Below, in pieces: positions 7,308 through 16,167 of a DNA stretch of 64,000 bases; positions within the stretch are counted from its first letter, which is position 1; every line of letters starts with the position of its first letter. The translations under genes and the position numbers were made by a program. The notes under the pieces are model-generated. The model saw only the letters and a list, made by a program, of their open reading frames with translations. It ran no database searches and was not told the DNA's origin. Source of the stretch: Jidongwangia harbinensis (GTDB taxonomy: Bacteria > Actinomycetota > Actinomycetes > Mycobacteriales > Micromonosporaceae); assembly GCF_020216025.1 (NCBI RefSeq), contig NZ_JAIWNC010000017.1, positions 169,101-233,100 of the forward strand. The letters run 5' to 3'.

Positions 7308-10130
7308 ATGGCAACCCGCGCAACGACCGCGATGGCGGTCGCAGTCCTCCTGGCCGCCGGCACGGCGACAGCCGTCATCAGCCCCGCGTCGCCGGCCGCC
7401 GCGCATCCGGTGAACGCGGCCGACTTCCAGCAGGTGGAGCTCGCGCGGGGGGTGGCCGAGCTCGGTGAGCCGATGTCGATGGCGGTGTTGCCGGACCGCT
7501 CGGTCCTGCACACGGCCCGCAACGGGGTGCTCCGCCGCACCACCGCCGCCGGGGTCACCGCGGTGATCGGGACGCTGCCGGTCTACACGCACGACGAAGA
7601 GGGCCTGCAGGGCGTCGGCGTGGACCCGGGCTTCTCCGGCAACCGGTTCATCTACCTGTACTACGCGCCGCCGCTGTCCACCCCGGGCGGTGACGCCCCC
7701 GCCAACGGAACGGACTTCTCCGCGTGGAACGGCGTGAACCGGCTGTCCCGGTTCACCCTGAACGCCGACTTCACGCTCAACATGTCCAGCCAGGTGACCG
7801 TCCTGGAGACGGCGACGAACCGCGGCATGTGCTGCCACGTCGGCGGCGACATCGACTTCGACGCGGCCGGCAACCTGTACCTGTCCACCGGCGACGACTC
7901 GAACCCGTTCGACTCGGCCGGTTACACCCCGATCGACGAGCGGAGCAACCGCAACCCGGTCTACGACGCCCAGCGCAGCGCGGGCAACACCAACGACCTG
8001 CGCGGCAAGGTGCTGCGGATCAAGGTCAACCCGGACGGGTCCTACTCGATTCCGGCCGGCAACCTGTTCCCGCCCGGCACCGACCGGACCCGGCCGGAGA
8101 TCTACGCCATGGGCCTGCGCAACCCGTTCCGGCTCAACGTGGACAAGGCGAGCGGCGCGGTCTACGTCGCCGACTACGGACCCGACGCCGGCACCACCAG
8201 CGCGACCCGCGGACCCGGCGGCCAGGTCGAGTTCAACCGGATCACGTCGGCCGGCAACTACGGCTGGCCGTACTGCACCGGATCGAACACCACCTCGGAG
8301 ACGTACGTGGACTACGTGTTCCCGTCCGGGCCGTCGGGGAGCCGGTTCAACTGCGCCGCGCCGGTCAACAACTCCCCGCGCAACACCGGGCTGACCACCC
8401 TGCCGGCCGCCCGTCCGGCGTGGATCAAGTACGACGGTTGCTCGCTGGCCGCGTTCGGCTGCGGCTCCGAATCGCCGATGGGCGGCCCGGTGTACCGCTA
8501 CGACGCGGCCAACCCGTCCTCGGTCAAGTTCCCGCCCGCCCTGGACGGGCACTACTTCGCCACCGAGTTCGGCCGGCGCTGGATCAAGACGATCGACGTC
8601 AACGCGGACGGGTCGCCCGGGCAGATCAGCGACTTCCCGTGGCGCGGCACGCAGGTCATGGACAGCGCCTTCGGTCCGGACGGCGCGCTGTACGTGCTGG
8701 ACTACGGCACCGGGTGGGGCAGCGGCGACGCCAGCTCCGCGCTGTACCGGATCGAGTACAACCCGGCCGGCAACCAGGCACCGGTCGCCCGGGCCGGCGC
8801 CGACCGTACCTCCGGTTCCGCACCGCTGACCGTCAACTTCTCCTCCGCGGGGTCCTCGGACCCGGAGGGCGGCGCGCTGAGCTACTCGTGGAACTTCGGC
8901 GACGGCAGCACCTCCACGCAGCCGAACCCGAGCCACACCTTCACCGGAAACGGCCAGCGCGCGGTCACGCTGACCGTGACCGATCCGGCCGGCCGCAGCG
9001 CCGCCGCGACGGTGACGATCACCGTGGGCAATACCGCACCCAAGGTGACCCTGAGCGCGCCGACCAACGGGACCCTGTTCAGCTTCGGCGACAACGTGCC
9101 GTACACGATCACGGTTTCCGACCCGGAGGACGGCACGGTCGACTGCTCCCGGGTGAAGCTGACCTACCTGCTCGGCCACGACGACCACGGCCACGCGATC
9201 ACCTCGCGTACCGGGTGCTCGGGCACCCTGCAGATTCCGGTGGACGGCGAGCACGACACGGCGGCCAACCTGTTCGCGGTGTTCGACGCCGAGTACACCG
9301 ACAACGGCGGCGGCGGTGAGGCGCCGCTGACCACCCACACGCAGAGCGTCCTGCAGCCACGGCACCGGCAGGCCGAGCACCACGACACCCAGTCCGGCAC
9401 CACGGTGGTCAGCAAGGCCGCCGCCGAGGGCGGGCAGACCGTCGGCGACATCAGCAACGGCGACTGGATCGCGTTCGAGCCCTACGCGCTGGCCGGCCAG
9501 GGTCGATTCACGGTACGGGCGTCCTCGGCCGGCTCCGGCGGCACGCTCTCGGTCCGCGCCGGCTCACCCACCGGCACCGTGCTCGGCACGGTCACCATTC
9601 CGGTCACGGGTGGCTGGGAGACCTTCACCGAGGTGTCCACCGCGCTGTCCGGGGTCCCGGCCGGCACCACCACGCTGTACCTGACCTTCCACGGCGGGAC
9701 CGGCACGCTGTTCGAAGTGGACGCGTTCGGTTTCGCCGCGGCGGCGGGCGGCACGGCCGGTCCGATCACCGGCGCCGGCGGCAAGTGCGTCGACGTGAAC
9801 GGCGCCGGCACCGCGGACGGTACCAAGATCCAGCTGTGGTCCTGCAACGGCGGCGCCAACCAGCAGTGGTCCCGCAACGGCGACACCCTGCGGGCGCTCG
9901 GCAAGTGCATGGGCGTGGCCGGCGGTGCCACCGCCGACGGCGGCCTGGTGCAGCTGTCCACCTGCACCGGCACCGGCGGGCAGGCCTGGACGGTGGGATC
10001 CAACGGATCCCTGGTCAATCCGTCGTCCGGCAAATGCCTCGACGCCAACGGCGGCAACTCCGCGGACGGCACCCAACTGATCATCTGGTCCTGCCACGGC
10101 GGCACCAATCAACGCTGGACCTTGCCCTGA
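7308..10130 (+). CDS. secreted PQQ-dependent sugar dehydrogenase with PKD, CBM6 and CBM13 modules
   Basis: 940 residues from ATG 7308, with GAAGGTGA upstream; the in-frame ATG at 7221 would sit on the operator. A Sec signal peptide ends near residue 35. The GSDH/sorbosone-dehydrogenase-like beta-propeller covers about 41-484 (GEPMSMAVLPDRSVL, RNPFRLNVDKASGAVYVADYG, GNYGWPYC). A PKD domain (489-575), an Ig-like spacer, a CBM6-like domain (675-813) and a ricin-type CBM13 (819-940, three QxW-like repeats) follow. Relatives oxidise aldoses at C1 with PQQ and calcium outside the cell. It is the first gene of a three-gene operon with ThuA-DUF1080 and GH95 genes, which suggests oxidation of sugars freed from fucosylated glycans. 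The substrate is not deducible from sequence. Confidence 0.82.
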   Translation: MATRATTAMAVAVLLAAGTATAVISPASPAAAHPVNAADFQQVELARGVAELGEPMSMAVLPDRSVLHTARNGVLRRTTAAGVTAVIGTLPVYTHDEEGLQGVGVDPGFSGNRFIYLYYAPPLSTPGGDAPANGTDFSAWNGVNRLSRFTLNADFTLNMSSQVTVLETATNRGMCCHVGGDIDFDAAGNLYLSTGDDSNPFDSAGYTPIDERSNRNPVYDAQRSAGNTNDLRGKVLRIKVNPDGSYSIPAGNLFPPGTDRTRPEIYAMGLRNPFRLNVDKASGAVYVADYGPDAGTTSATRGPGGQVEFNRITSAGNYGWPYCTGSNTTSETYVDYVFPSGPSGSRFNCAAPVNNSPRNTGLTTLPAARPAWIKYDGCSLAAFGCGSESPMGGPVYRYDAANPSSVKFPPALDGHYFATEFGRRWIKTIDVNADGSPGQISDFPWRGTQVMDSAFGPDGALYVLDYGTGWGSGDASSALYRIEYNPAGNQAPVARAGADRTSGSAPLTVNFSSAGSSDPEGGALSYSWNFGDGSTSTQPNPSHTFTGNGQRAVTLTVTDPAGRSAAATVTITVGNTAPKVTLSAPTNGTLFSFGDNVPYTITVSDPEDGTVDCSRVKLTYLLGHDDHGHAITSRTGCSGTLQIPVDGEHDTAANLFAVFDAEYTDNGGGGEAPLTTHTQSVLQPRHRQAEHHDTQSGTTVVSKAAAEGGQTVGDISNGDWIAFEPYALAGQGRFTVRASSAGSGGTLSVRAGSPTGTVLGTVTIPVTGGWETFTEVSTALSGVPAGTTTLYLTFHGGTGTLFEVDAFGFAAAAGGTAGPITGAGGKCVDVNGAGTADGTKIQLWSCNGGANQQWSRNGDTLRALGKCMGVAGGATADGGLVQLSTCTGTGGQAWTVGSNGSLVNPSSGKCLDANGGNSADGTQLIIWSCHGGTNQRWTLP
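9762..10130 (+). repeat. CBM13-coding duplication, copy 1
   Basis: This 369-base segment encodes the terminal lectin module. It aligns without gaps, at a constant offset of 1710 bases, with 11472-11840 in the next gene. The last 40 residues differ at only about five positions, which implies recent tandem duplication or gene conversion. Confidence 0.75.
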
Positions 10131-10142
10131 GAGGAATCGGCC

Positions 10143-11840
10143 ATGCGCCATCTCGTTCGTAGGCTTCTCGGCGTCGCGGCGGCGTCGGTGCTCCTGGCCG
10201 GCTCCGCCGGCACCCCGGCGAACGCCGCGGATTCGCCGTACGACGTGCTGGTCTTCTCGAAGACCGCGGGCTTCCGGCACGACACGATCCCGGTCGGCAT
10301 CCAGATGATCCGGGATCTGGGCGCGGCCAACAGCTTCACGGTCACCGCGACGGAGGACTCGGCCCAGTTCACCGCGGACAACCTGGCCCGGTTCGAGGCG
10401 GTGGTCTTCCTCAACACCACCGGTGACGTGCTGAACAACACCCAGCAGACCGCCTTCGAGAACTACATCCGGGCCGGCGGCGGCTACGTGGGCGTGCACT
10501 CGGCCTCGGACACCGAGTACGACTGGCCGTTCTACGGCGAGCTGGTCGGCGCGTACTTCGCCTCACACCCGGCGATCCAGCAGGCCACCGTCCGGGTGCA
10601 GAACCGGGCGCACGCGGCGACGGCCGGGCTGAACCCCACCCTGGTACGCACCGACGAGTGGTACAACTTCCGCTCCAACCCCCGTGCGTCGGCGCGCGTG
10701 CTGTCCGTGCTGGACGAGTCGACCTACTCCGGCGGGACGATGGGCGCCGATCACCCGCACACCTGGTGCAAGACCCTCCAGGGCGGCCGGTCCTTCTACA
10801 CCGGAAGCGGCCACACCCAGGCCAGTTACGCCGAGCCGGGCTTCCGGTCGCAGGTGTTGGGCGGCATCCGGTACGCGGCCAACCGGACCCGGGCGGACTG
10901 CCGGCCGGAGACCGGCTACACCACCCTCTACGACGGTGCCACCACCGGCTGGTCCCAGGCCGGCCCGGGGGCCTTCACCAACAGCAACGGCACCCTGACG
11001 TCGTCCGGCGGAATGGGCATGCTCTGGTACCGCACCAAGGAGTTCCGTTCGTACTCCCTGAAGCTGGACTGGATGGTGCCGGGTGACGACAACTCCGGTG
11101 TGCTCATCGGCTTCCCGGCGGGCGACGACCCGAACGCGGCGCTGACCAACGGGTACGAGGTGCAGATCGACGCCACCGACACCGCGGACCGGACCACCGG
11201 AGCGGTGTACGGGTTCCAGTCGGCCGACGTCGGCGCCCGGGACGCCGCGCTCAACCCGCCCGGCGAGTGGAACACGTACGAGCTGCTGGTGGAGGGGGAA
11301 CGGCTGCAGGTCCTCCTGAACGGTGTCAAGATCAACGATTTCACCAACACCGATCCGGTGCGGTCGTTGAGTTCCGGCCACGTCGGCATCCAGAACCACG
11401 GCACCGGTGACGACGTGTCGTTCCGCAACATCCGGATCAAGGAGTTGGGCGGCCCGGCGACCCGGGTCGGCCCGATCACCGGCGTCGCCGGCCGATGCGC
11501 CGACGTCAGCGGGGCCAACTCCGCCGACGGCACGAAGATCCAGCTGTGGACCTGCAACGGCGGCACCGGTCAGCGCTGGACGGTCAGCGGGAACACGTTG
11601 CGCGCGCTCGACAAGTGCATGACCGTCGCCAACGGCGGCACCGCCAACGGCAGCGCGGTGCAGCTGTCGGCCTGCACCGGCAGCGGCGCGCAGGCCTGGA
11701 CCCCCGGAACCGGCGGCTCGCTGGTCAACCAGCAGTCCGGCCGGTGCCTGGACGCCAACGGGGGCAGCTCCGCCGACGGCACCGCACTCATCGTCTGGTC
11801 CTGCCACGGCGGCACCAACCAACGCTGGACCCTCCCGTAA
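10143..11840 (+). CDS. secreted ThuA-domain / DUF1080 (3-keto-disaccharide hydrolase-like) / CBM13 protein
   Basis: 565 residues from ATG 10143, 12 bases after the previous stop, with GAGGAA upstream. Signal peptide about 1-28. The ThuA-like class-I-amidotransferase fold covers about 30-255 (VLVFSKTAGFRHDTIP, GGGYVGVHSASDTEYDWPFYGELVG, WYNFRSNP). The DUF1080 beta-jellyroll covers about 257-438 (YDGATTGWSQ, SGVLIGF, NGYEVQIDAT, HVGIQNHG). CBM13 occupies 444-565. ThuA proteins and DUF1080 enzymes both belong to pathways in which the C3 hydroxyl of a glycoside is oxidised and the 3-keto-glycoside is then cleaved. Lying between a sugar dehydrogenase and an alpha-fucosidase, it probably acts on oxidised glycosides on the outer face of the cell. 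The specific reaction is inferred. Confidence 0.78.
   Translation: MRHLVRRLLGVAAASVLLAGSAGTPANAADSPYDVLVFSKTAGFRHDTIPVGIQMIRDLGAANSFTVTATEDSAQFTADNLARFEAVVFLNTTGDVLNNTQQTAFENYIRAGGGYVGVHSASDTEYDWPFYGELVGAYFASHPAIQQATVRVQNRAHAATAGLNPTLVRTDEWYNFRSNPRASARVLSVLDESTYSGGTMGADHPHTWCKTLQGGRSFYTGSGHTQASYAEPGFRSQVLGGIRYAANRTRADCRPETGYTTLYDGATTGWSQAGPGAFTNSNGTLTSSGGMGMLWYRTKEFRSYSLKLDWMVPGDDNSGVLIGFPAGDDPNAALTNGYEVQIDATDTADRTTGAVYGFQSADVGARDAALNPPGEWNTYELLVEGERLQVLLNGVKINDFTNTDPVRSLSSGHVGIQNHGTGDDVSFRNIRIKELGGPATRVGPITGVAGRCADVSGANSADGTKIQLWTCNGGTGQRWTVSGNTLRALDKCMTVANGGTANGSAVQLSACTGSGAQAWTPGTGGSLVNQQSGRCLDANGGSSADGTALIVWSCHGGTNQRWTLP
11472..11840 (+). repeat. CBM13-coding duplication, copy 2
   Basis: Second copy of the gap-free 369-base duplication described at 9762-10130. 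It encodes the CBM13 module of the ThuA-DUF1080 protein. Confidence 0.75.
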
Positions 11841-11860
11841 AGACTGCTTGGAGAGGCACC

Positions 11861-14722
11861 ATGTCGGAAGTGACCCGAAGGAAACTCCTCGCGGCCGGGG
11901 CGGCCGGAGCCGGGGCCGCGCTGCTGCCCACCGGATGGACGGCCGCCGCCCGGGCCGGTGCGGCGGCGCCACCGCAGGTGCGGGCGGCCGGCGACCTGGC
12001 GCTCTGGTACGACGAGCCGGCCGGCACCGACTGGCTGCGGGCGTTGCCGGTCGGCAACGGGCGGCTCGGCGCGATGGTGTTCGGCAACCTGGACACCGAC
12101 CGGTTGCAGCTCAACGAGGACACCGTGTGGGCCGGCGGCCCGTACGACTCGGCGAACACCCGGGGCGCGGCCAACCTGGCGGAGATCCGGCGGCGGGTGT
12201 TCGCCGACCAGTGGACCCAGGCGCAGGACCTGATCAACCAGACGATGCTCGGCAGCCCGGCCGGGCAACTGGCGTACCAGCCGGTCGGCAACCTGCGGCT
12301 GGCGTTCGGCAGTGCCGGCGGTGCGACGCAGTACTACCGGACCCTGGACCTGACCACCGCGACCGTCACCACCACGTACCTGCTGAACGGGGTCAGGTAT
12401 CAGCGGGACGTGTTCGCGAGCAGCCCCGACCAGGTCATCGTGGTCCGGCTGACCGCGGACCGCGCCAACGCGATCACCTTCAGCGCCACCTTCGACAGCC
12501 CGCAGCGGACCACCGTGTCCAGCCCGGACTCCGCGACGGTCGCGCTGGACGGCATCTCCGGCAACATGGAGGGCATCAACGGCACGGTCCGGTTCCTCGC
12601 CCTGGCCAGGGCCACCGTCACCGGCGGTACGGTCAGCAGCTCCGGCGGCACGTTACGGGTGTCCGGCGCCACCGCCGTCACGTTGCTGGTGTCGATCGGC
12701 TCCAGCTACGTCAACTTCCGTACCGTCAACGGCGACTACCAGGGCATCGCGCGTACCCGTCTGAGCGCCGCCGGCAACCTCGCCCACGACCAGCTCCGCG
12801 CCCGGCACCTGGCCGACTACCAGGCGCTGTTCAACCGGGTGACGATCGACCTGGGCCGCACCGCCGCGGCGGACCAGACCACCGACGTCCGGATCGCGCA
12901 GCACGCCGGCACCACCGATCCGCAGTTCTCCGCGCTGCTGTTCCAGTACGGCAGATATCTGCTGATCTCGTCCTCGCGGCCGGGCACCCAGCCGGCGAAT
13001 CTGCAGGGCATCTGGAACGACCAGATGGCGCCGTCGTGGGACTCGAAGTACACCGTCAACGCGAACCTGCCGATGAACTACTGGCCGGCCGACACCACGA
13101 ACCTCGCCGAGTGCTTCCTGCCGGTCTTCGACCTGATCAGGGACCTGACCGTGACCGGTGCCCGCACGGCCCAGGCGCAGTACGGCGCGGGCGGCTGGGT
13201 CACCCACCACAACACCGACGCGTGGCGCGGCTCGTCGGTCGTCGACGGCGCGTTCTGGGGCATGTGGCAGACCGGCGGCGCCTGGCTGGCCACCCTCATC
13301 TGGGAGCACTACCTGTTCACCGGCGACGTCGAGTTCCTCCGCGCCAACTTCCCGGCGATGCGCGGCGCCGCGCAGTTCTTCCTCGACACCCTGGTCACCC
13401 ACCCGACGCTGGGACACCTGGTCACCAACCCGTCGAACTCGCCGGAACTCGCGCACCACCCCGACGCCTCGGTGTGCGCCGGCCCCACCATGGACAACCA
13501 GATCCTGCGCGACCTGTTCAACGGCTGCGCACGGGCCAGCGAGGTCCTTGGCGTGGACGCCGCCTTCCGCACCCAGGTCCTGGCGGCCCGCGACCGGCTG
13601 GCGCCGATGCGGGTCGGCTCGCGCGGCAACATCCAGGAATGGCTCGCCGACTGGGTCGAGACCGAGCGGGCCCACCGGCACGTCTCCCACCTGTACGGGC
13701 TGCATCCGAGCAACCAGATCACCCGGCGGGGGACACCCCAGTTGCACGAGGCCGCGCGCCGGACCCTGGAGTTGCGCGGCGACGACGGGACCGGCTGGTC
13801 CCTCGCCTGGAAGATCAACTTCTGGGCCCGGCTGGAGGACGGCGCACGCGCCCACAAGCTCCTCCGCGACCTGGTACGCACCGACCGCCTGGCACCGAAC
13901 ATGTTCGACCTGCACCCGCCGTTCCAGATCGACGGCAACTTCGGTGCCACCTCCGGCATCGCCGAGATGCTGCTCCAGAGCCACAACGGTGAGCTGCACG
14001 TGCTGCCGGCGCTCCCGCCGGCCTGGCCGGCCGGCAGCTTCACCGGTCTGCGCGGCCGCGGCGGATACACGGTCGGCGCCACCTGGAACAGCGACCGGGC
14101 CGAGTTCGTCGTCACCCCCGACCGCGCGGGTGCGGTGCGGGTCCGGAGCCAGATCCTGGCCGGCGACGTCGAGGTGCTGGACGAGACGACCGGCGCCGCG
14201 ATCCAGCCGGCCCGGCCCGAGGCCGGACTCATCGAGTTCGCCGGTCTGGCCGGGCACACCTACCGTGCGTCCGCACTCCGGACCGGGTCGGGGCCGGTGC
14301 AGGCCGGCGTCCACTACCGGCTGGTGGCGCAGCACAGCGGCAAGGCCGCCGACATCAACGGTGCGTCCACCGCCGCCGGCGCCGCACTGGTCCAGTGGCA
14401 GACCGGCGGGGGAACCAACCAGCAGTTCGAATTCCTGCCGGCCGACGGCGGCCACTACCGGATCCGGGCCCGGCACAGCGGTCTGGTCCTCCAGGCCGCC
14501 GGCACCGGCACCGGCGCCGACATCACCCAGCAGCCCGAGTCCGACGCCACCGGCCAGCAGTGGCGGTTCGTCGACCACGGTGGCGAGGTGGGCAGCCTGG
14601 TCAACCGGCAGAGCGGCCTGGCGATGGACGTCTGGCAGGCGTCGACCGGCGACGGTGCCCGGATCTCCCAGTGGACGGTCACCGGAAGCACCCACCAGCG
14701 GTTCCGGCTCCAGCGCGTCTGA
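11861..14722 (+). CDS. secreted GH95 alpha-L-fucosidase with C-terminal CBM13
   Basis: 953 residues from ATG 11861 (MSEVTRRKLLAAG), with GAGAGG upstream and 20 bases after the previous stop. A Tat signal (TRRKLLAAGAAGAGAALL) leads into the GH95 catalytic region at about 45-800. Family hallmarks are LPVGNGRLGAMVFG near the start, the Asn-rich active-site motif NANLPMNYWPAD, NPSNSPE carrying the candidate catalytic Glu, and QIDGNFGATSGIAEML with the conserved Asp. A ricin-type CBM13 fills about 820-953. GH95 enzymes are inverting alpha-1,2-L-fucosidases (some act on L-galactosides). Third gene of the operon starting at 7308; its product would feed the L-fucose oxidation genes 25 kb away. Confidence 0.9.
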   Translation: MSEVTRRKLLAAGAAGAGAALLPTGWTAAARAGAAAPPQVRAAGDLALWYDEPAGTDWLRALPVGNGRLGAMVFGNLDTDRLQLNEDTVWAGGPYDSANTRGAANLAEIRRRVFADQWTQAQDLINQTMLGSPAGQLAYQPVGNLRLAFGSAGGATQYYRTLDLTTATVTTTYLLNGVRYQRDVFASSPDQVIVVRLTADRANAITFSATFDSPQRTTVSSPDSATVALDGISGNMEGINGTVRFLALARATVTGGTVSSSGGTLRVSGATAVTLLVSIGSSYVNFRTVNGDYQGIARTRLSAAGNLAHDQLRARHLADYQALFNRVTIDLGRTAAADQTTDVRIAQHAGTTDPQFSALLFQYGRYLLISSSRPGTQPANLQGIWNDQMAPSWDSKYTVNANLPMNYWPADTTNLAECFLPVFDLIRDLTVTGARTAQAQYGAGGWVTHHNTDAWRGSSVVDGAFWGMWQTGGAWLATLIWEHYLFTGDVEFLRANFPAMRGAAQFFLDTLVTHPTLGHLVTNPSNSPELAHHPDASVCAGPTMDNQILRDLFNGCARASEVLGVDAAFRTQVLAARDRLAPMRVGSRGNIQEWLADWVETERAHRHVSHLYGLHPSNQITRRGTPQLHEAARRTLELRGDDGTGWSLAWKINFWARLEDGARAHKLLRDLVRTDRLAPNMFDLHPPFQIDGNFGATSGIAEMLLQSHNGELHVLPALPPAWPAGSFTGLRGRGGYTVGATWNSDRAEFVVTPDRAGAVRVRSQILAGDVEVLDETTGAAIQPARPEAGLIEFAGLAGHTYRASALRTGSGPVQAGVHYRLVAQHSGKAADINGASTAAGAALVQWQTGGGTNQQFEFLPADGGHYRIRARHSGLVLQAAGTGTGADITQQPESDATGQQWRFVDHGGEVGSLVNRQSGLAMDVWQASTGDGARISQWTVTGSTHQRFRLQRV

Positions 14723-14744
14723 CCGGACGGCCCCACCCCGCCGA

Positions 14745-14780
14745 GCTCGAGCCCGCTCCCCTCCGGGAGCGGGCTCGAGC
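14745..14780. terminator. bidirectional hairpin between convergent genes
   Basis: A perfect 16-bp stem (14745-14760 with 14765-14780) and a CTCC loop lie between the GH95 gene and the convergent esterase gene. There is no T-run on either side, as is common for high-GC actinobacterial terminators. Confidence 0.75.
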
Positions 14781-14797
14781 GCCATGCCGGCCGCGGG

Positions 14798-16138
14798 TCA
14801 GGCGCGGGCCCAGCGTTGGTTCGCGCCGGTGTGGCAGGTCCAGGCGACCACGGCGGTGCCGTTGGCGGTGGCCGCGCCGTTGACGTCCAGGCACAGCCCG
14901 TTCTGCGCGTTGCTGACCGTGCCGTTGCTGTTCAGGTTCCACTTCTGGTTGGCGCCGCCGCAGTCCGAGATCTGCACCCGGGTGCCGGCGGCGTTGCCCG
15001 GCACGTCCAGGCACTTGCCCAGCACCCGGAGTTCCTGCCCGCTCTGGCTGAACTGCTGGTTCGCGTTGCCGTGGCAGTCCCAGAGGATCATTTGCGCACC
15101 GTTCGCCGAGCTGGCGCCGTTGACGTCCAGGCACCGGCCGGCGGACTCGCTGCGCAGCCGGAACGTGGTCGGAACGGGGTCCGGGCCGGGGTCCGGGCCG
15201 GGATCCGAGGTCTGGAACTGGGCGAAGAAGTTCCACACCACCGGCCTGGTCCAGGACCGTTCGCCGGGTTCGAAGTCGCCGGCCGACCCGTCCACCGGAC
15301 CGGGGGTGTGACCGGCGTCGTACGCCGCCCAGACCACCGGATATCCGGCGCGGCAGCCGGAGTAGGTGGTGACGGTGTGGGTGAGGCTGCCCTGCGCGGG
15401 CTCCGGCGGGTTCTGCGGTGTGCAGCCGTTGTTGCGGACGAACCGGTCGCGCAGCGACCGGCCCTGGGAGATGTTGAGCACCGGATCGCGGAGACCGTGC
15501 AACCCGATGTACGCGATCGGCTCGGTGCCGCCGCTGCATCCGCTGAGTTGCCCGCCGGCGTAGACGGCGACCGCGCGGAACACCGTCGGACGGGCACACG
15601 CGAGCGCGTAGCTCATCCCGCCGCCGTAGCTGAACCCTCCGGCGAAGCGCTGGGTCGTGTCTACACACAGGCCGGCGTCGATTTCTCTGATCATGTCGTC
15701 GACGAAGACCACGTCCTGCCCGCCGGAGTTCGCCCACCCGTTGTTCAGTCCCTGCGGCGCCACGAAGATGGCGCTGTCGTTGGACAGGGCCCGGAGCCCG
15801 TAGTACGACCAGGGGTAGCCGCTGGTGCCACCCGAGTCGACGTCGTTCGCGGTGCCGCCGTTCCAGTGGAACCCGAAGATCAGGCGGTACGGGCGGTTGC
15901 TGTCGTAGTTGTCCGGGACCCGCAGAATGTAGCTGCGGCTCCGGCCGCTGGTCTGGATGGTCCGGGTGCCGCTGGCCAGCGTCGGTGCCTTGCCGCATCC
16001 GGCGGTCGCCGCGAGGGTCGCCTCTTCCGCCGCCGCGGGAGCCGGCCGGACGCCGGTGACGCCGGCCGAGGTGAGGGCGGCCGTCGCGGCGACCACCAGC
16101 AGCGTCCGCCATTGATGGCGGCGAGTGCCTCTGGGCAT
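14798..16138 (-). CDS. secreted CE1/PHB-depolymerase-like esterase with CBM13
   Basis: 446 residues from ATG 16138 (MPRGTRRHQWRTLL), with GAGGAACGGAG upstream. Signal peptide about 1-37. The esterase domain (about 45-320) has the layout of the LpqC/feruloyl-esterase group: SRSYILRVPDNYDSNRPYRL, GFHWNGG, the nucleophile elbow GFSYGGGMSYALAC, and a C-terminal His in AAYDAGHTPG. A Gly/Pro/Asp linker (DPGPDPGPDP) joins it to a CBM13 of about 326-446 that ends NQRWARA. The expected job is removal of acetyl or feruloyl groups from xylan or arabinoxylan. It lies 29 bases behind the arabinofuranosidase gene, so the two are probably co-transcribed. Confidence 0.83.
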   Translation of the reverse strand: MPRGTRRHQWRTLLVVAATAALTSAGVTGVRPAPAAAEEATLAATAGCGKAPTLASGTRTIQTSGRSRSYILRVPDNYDSNRPYRLIFGFHWNGGTANDVDSGGTSGYPWSYYGLRALSNDSAIFVAPQGLNNGWANSGGQDVVFVDDMIREIDAGLCVDTTQRFAGGFSYGGGMSYALACARPTVFRAVAVYAGGQLSGCSGGTEPIAYIGLHGLRDPVLNISQGRSLRDRFVRNNGCTPQNPPEPAQGSLTHTVTTYSGCRAGYPVVWAAYDAGHTPGPVDGSAGDFEPGERSWTRPVVWNFFAQFQTSDPGPDPGPDPVPTTFRLRSESAGRCLDVNGASSANGAQMILWDCHGNANQQFSQSGQELRVLGKCLDVPGNAAGTRVQISDCGGANQKWNLNSNGTVSNAQNGLCLDVNGAATANGTAVVAWTCHTGANQRWARA

Positions 16139-16167
16139 GGGTGCTCCGTTCCTCGTGGTGTGGCGGA

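Noticed and set aside
7212..9383. Long minus-strand open frame of over 700 codons
   Set aside because: Antisense to the PQQ dehydrogenase. Its Val/Arg/Gly-rich composition is a by-product of high GC at third positions, and there is no domain or start site.
12653..14785. Minus-strand open frame of about 700 codons opposite GH95
   Set aside because: Shadow of GH95 codon usage; it crosses the terminator hairpin and has no family signature.
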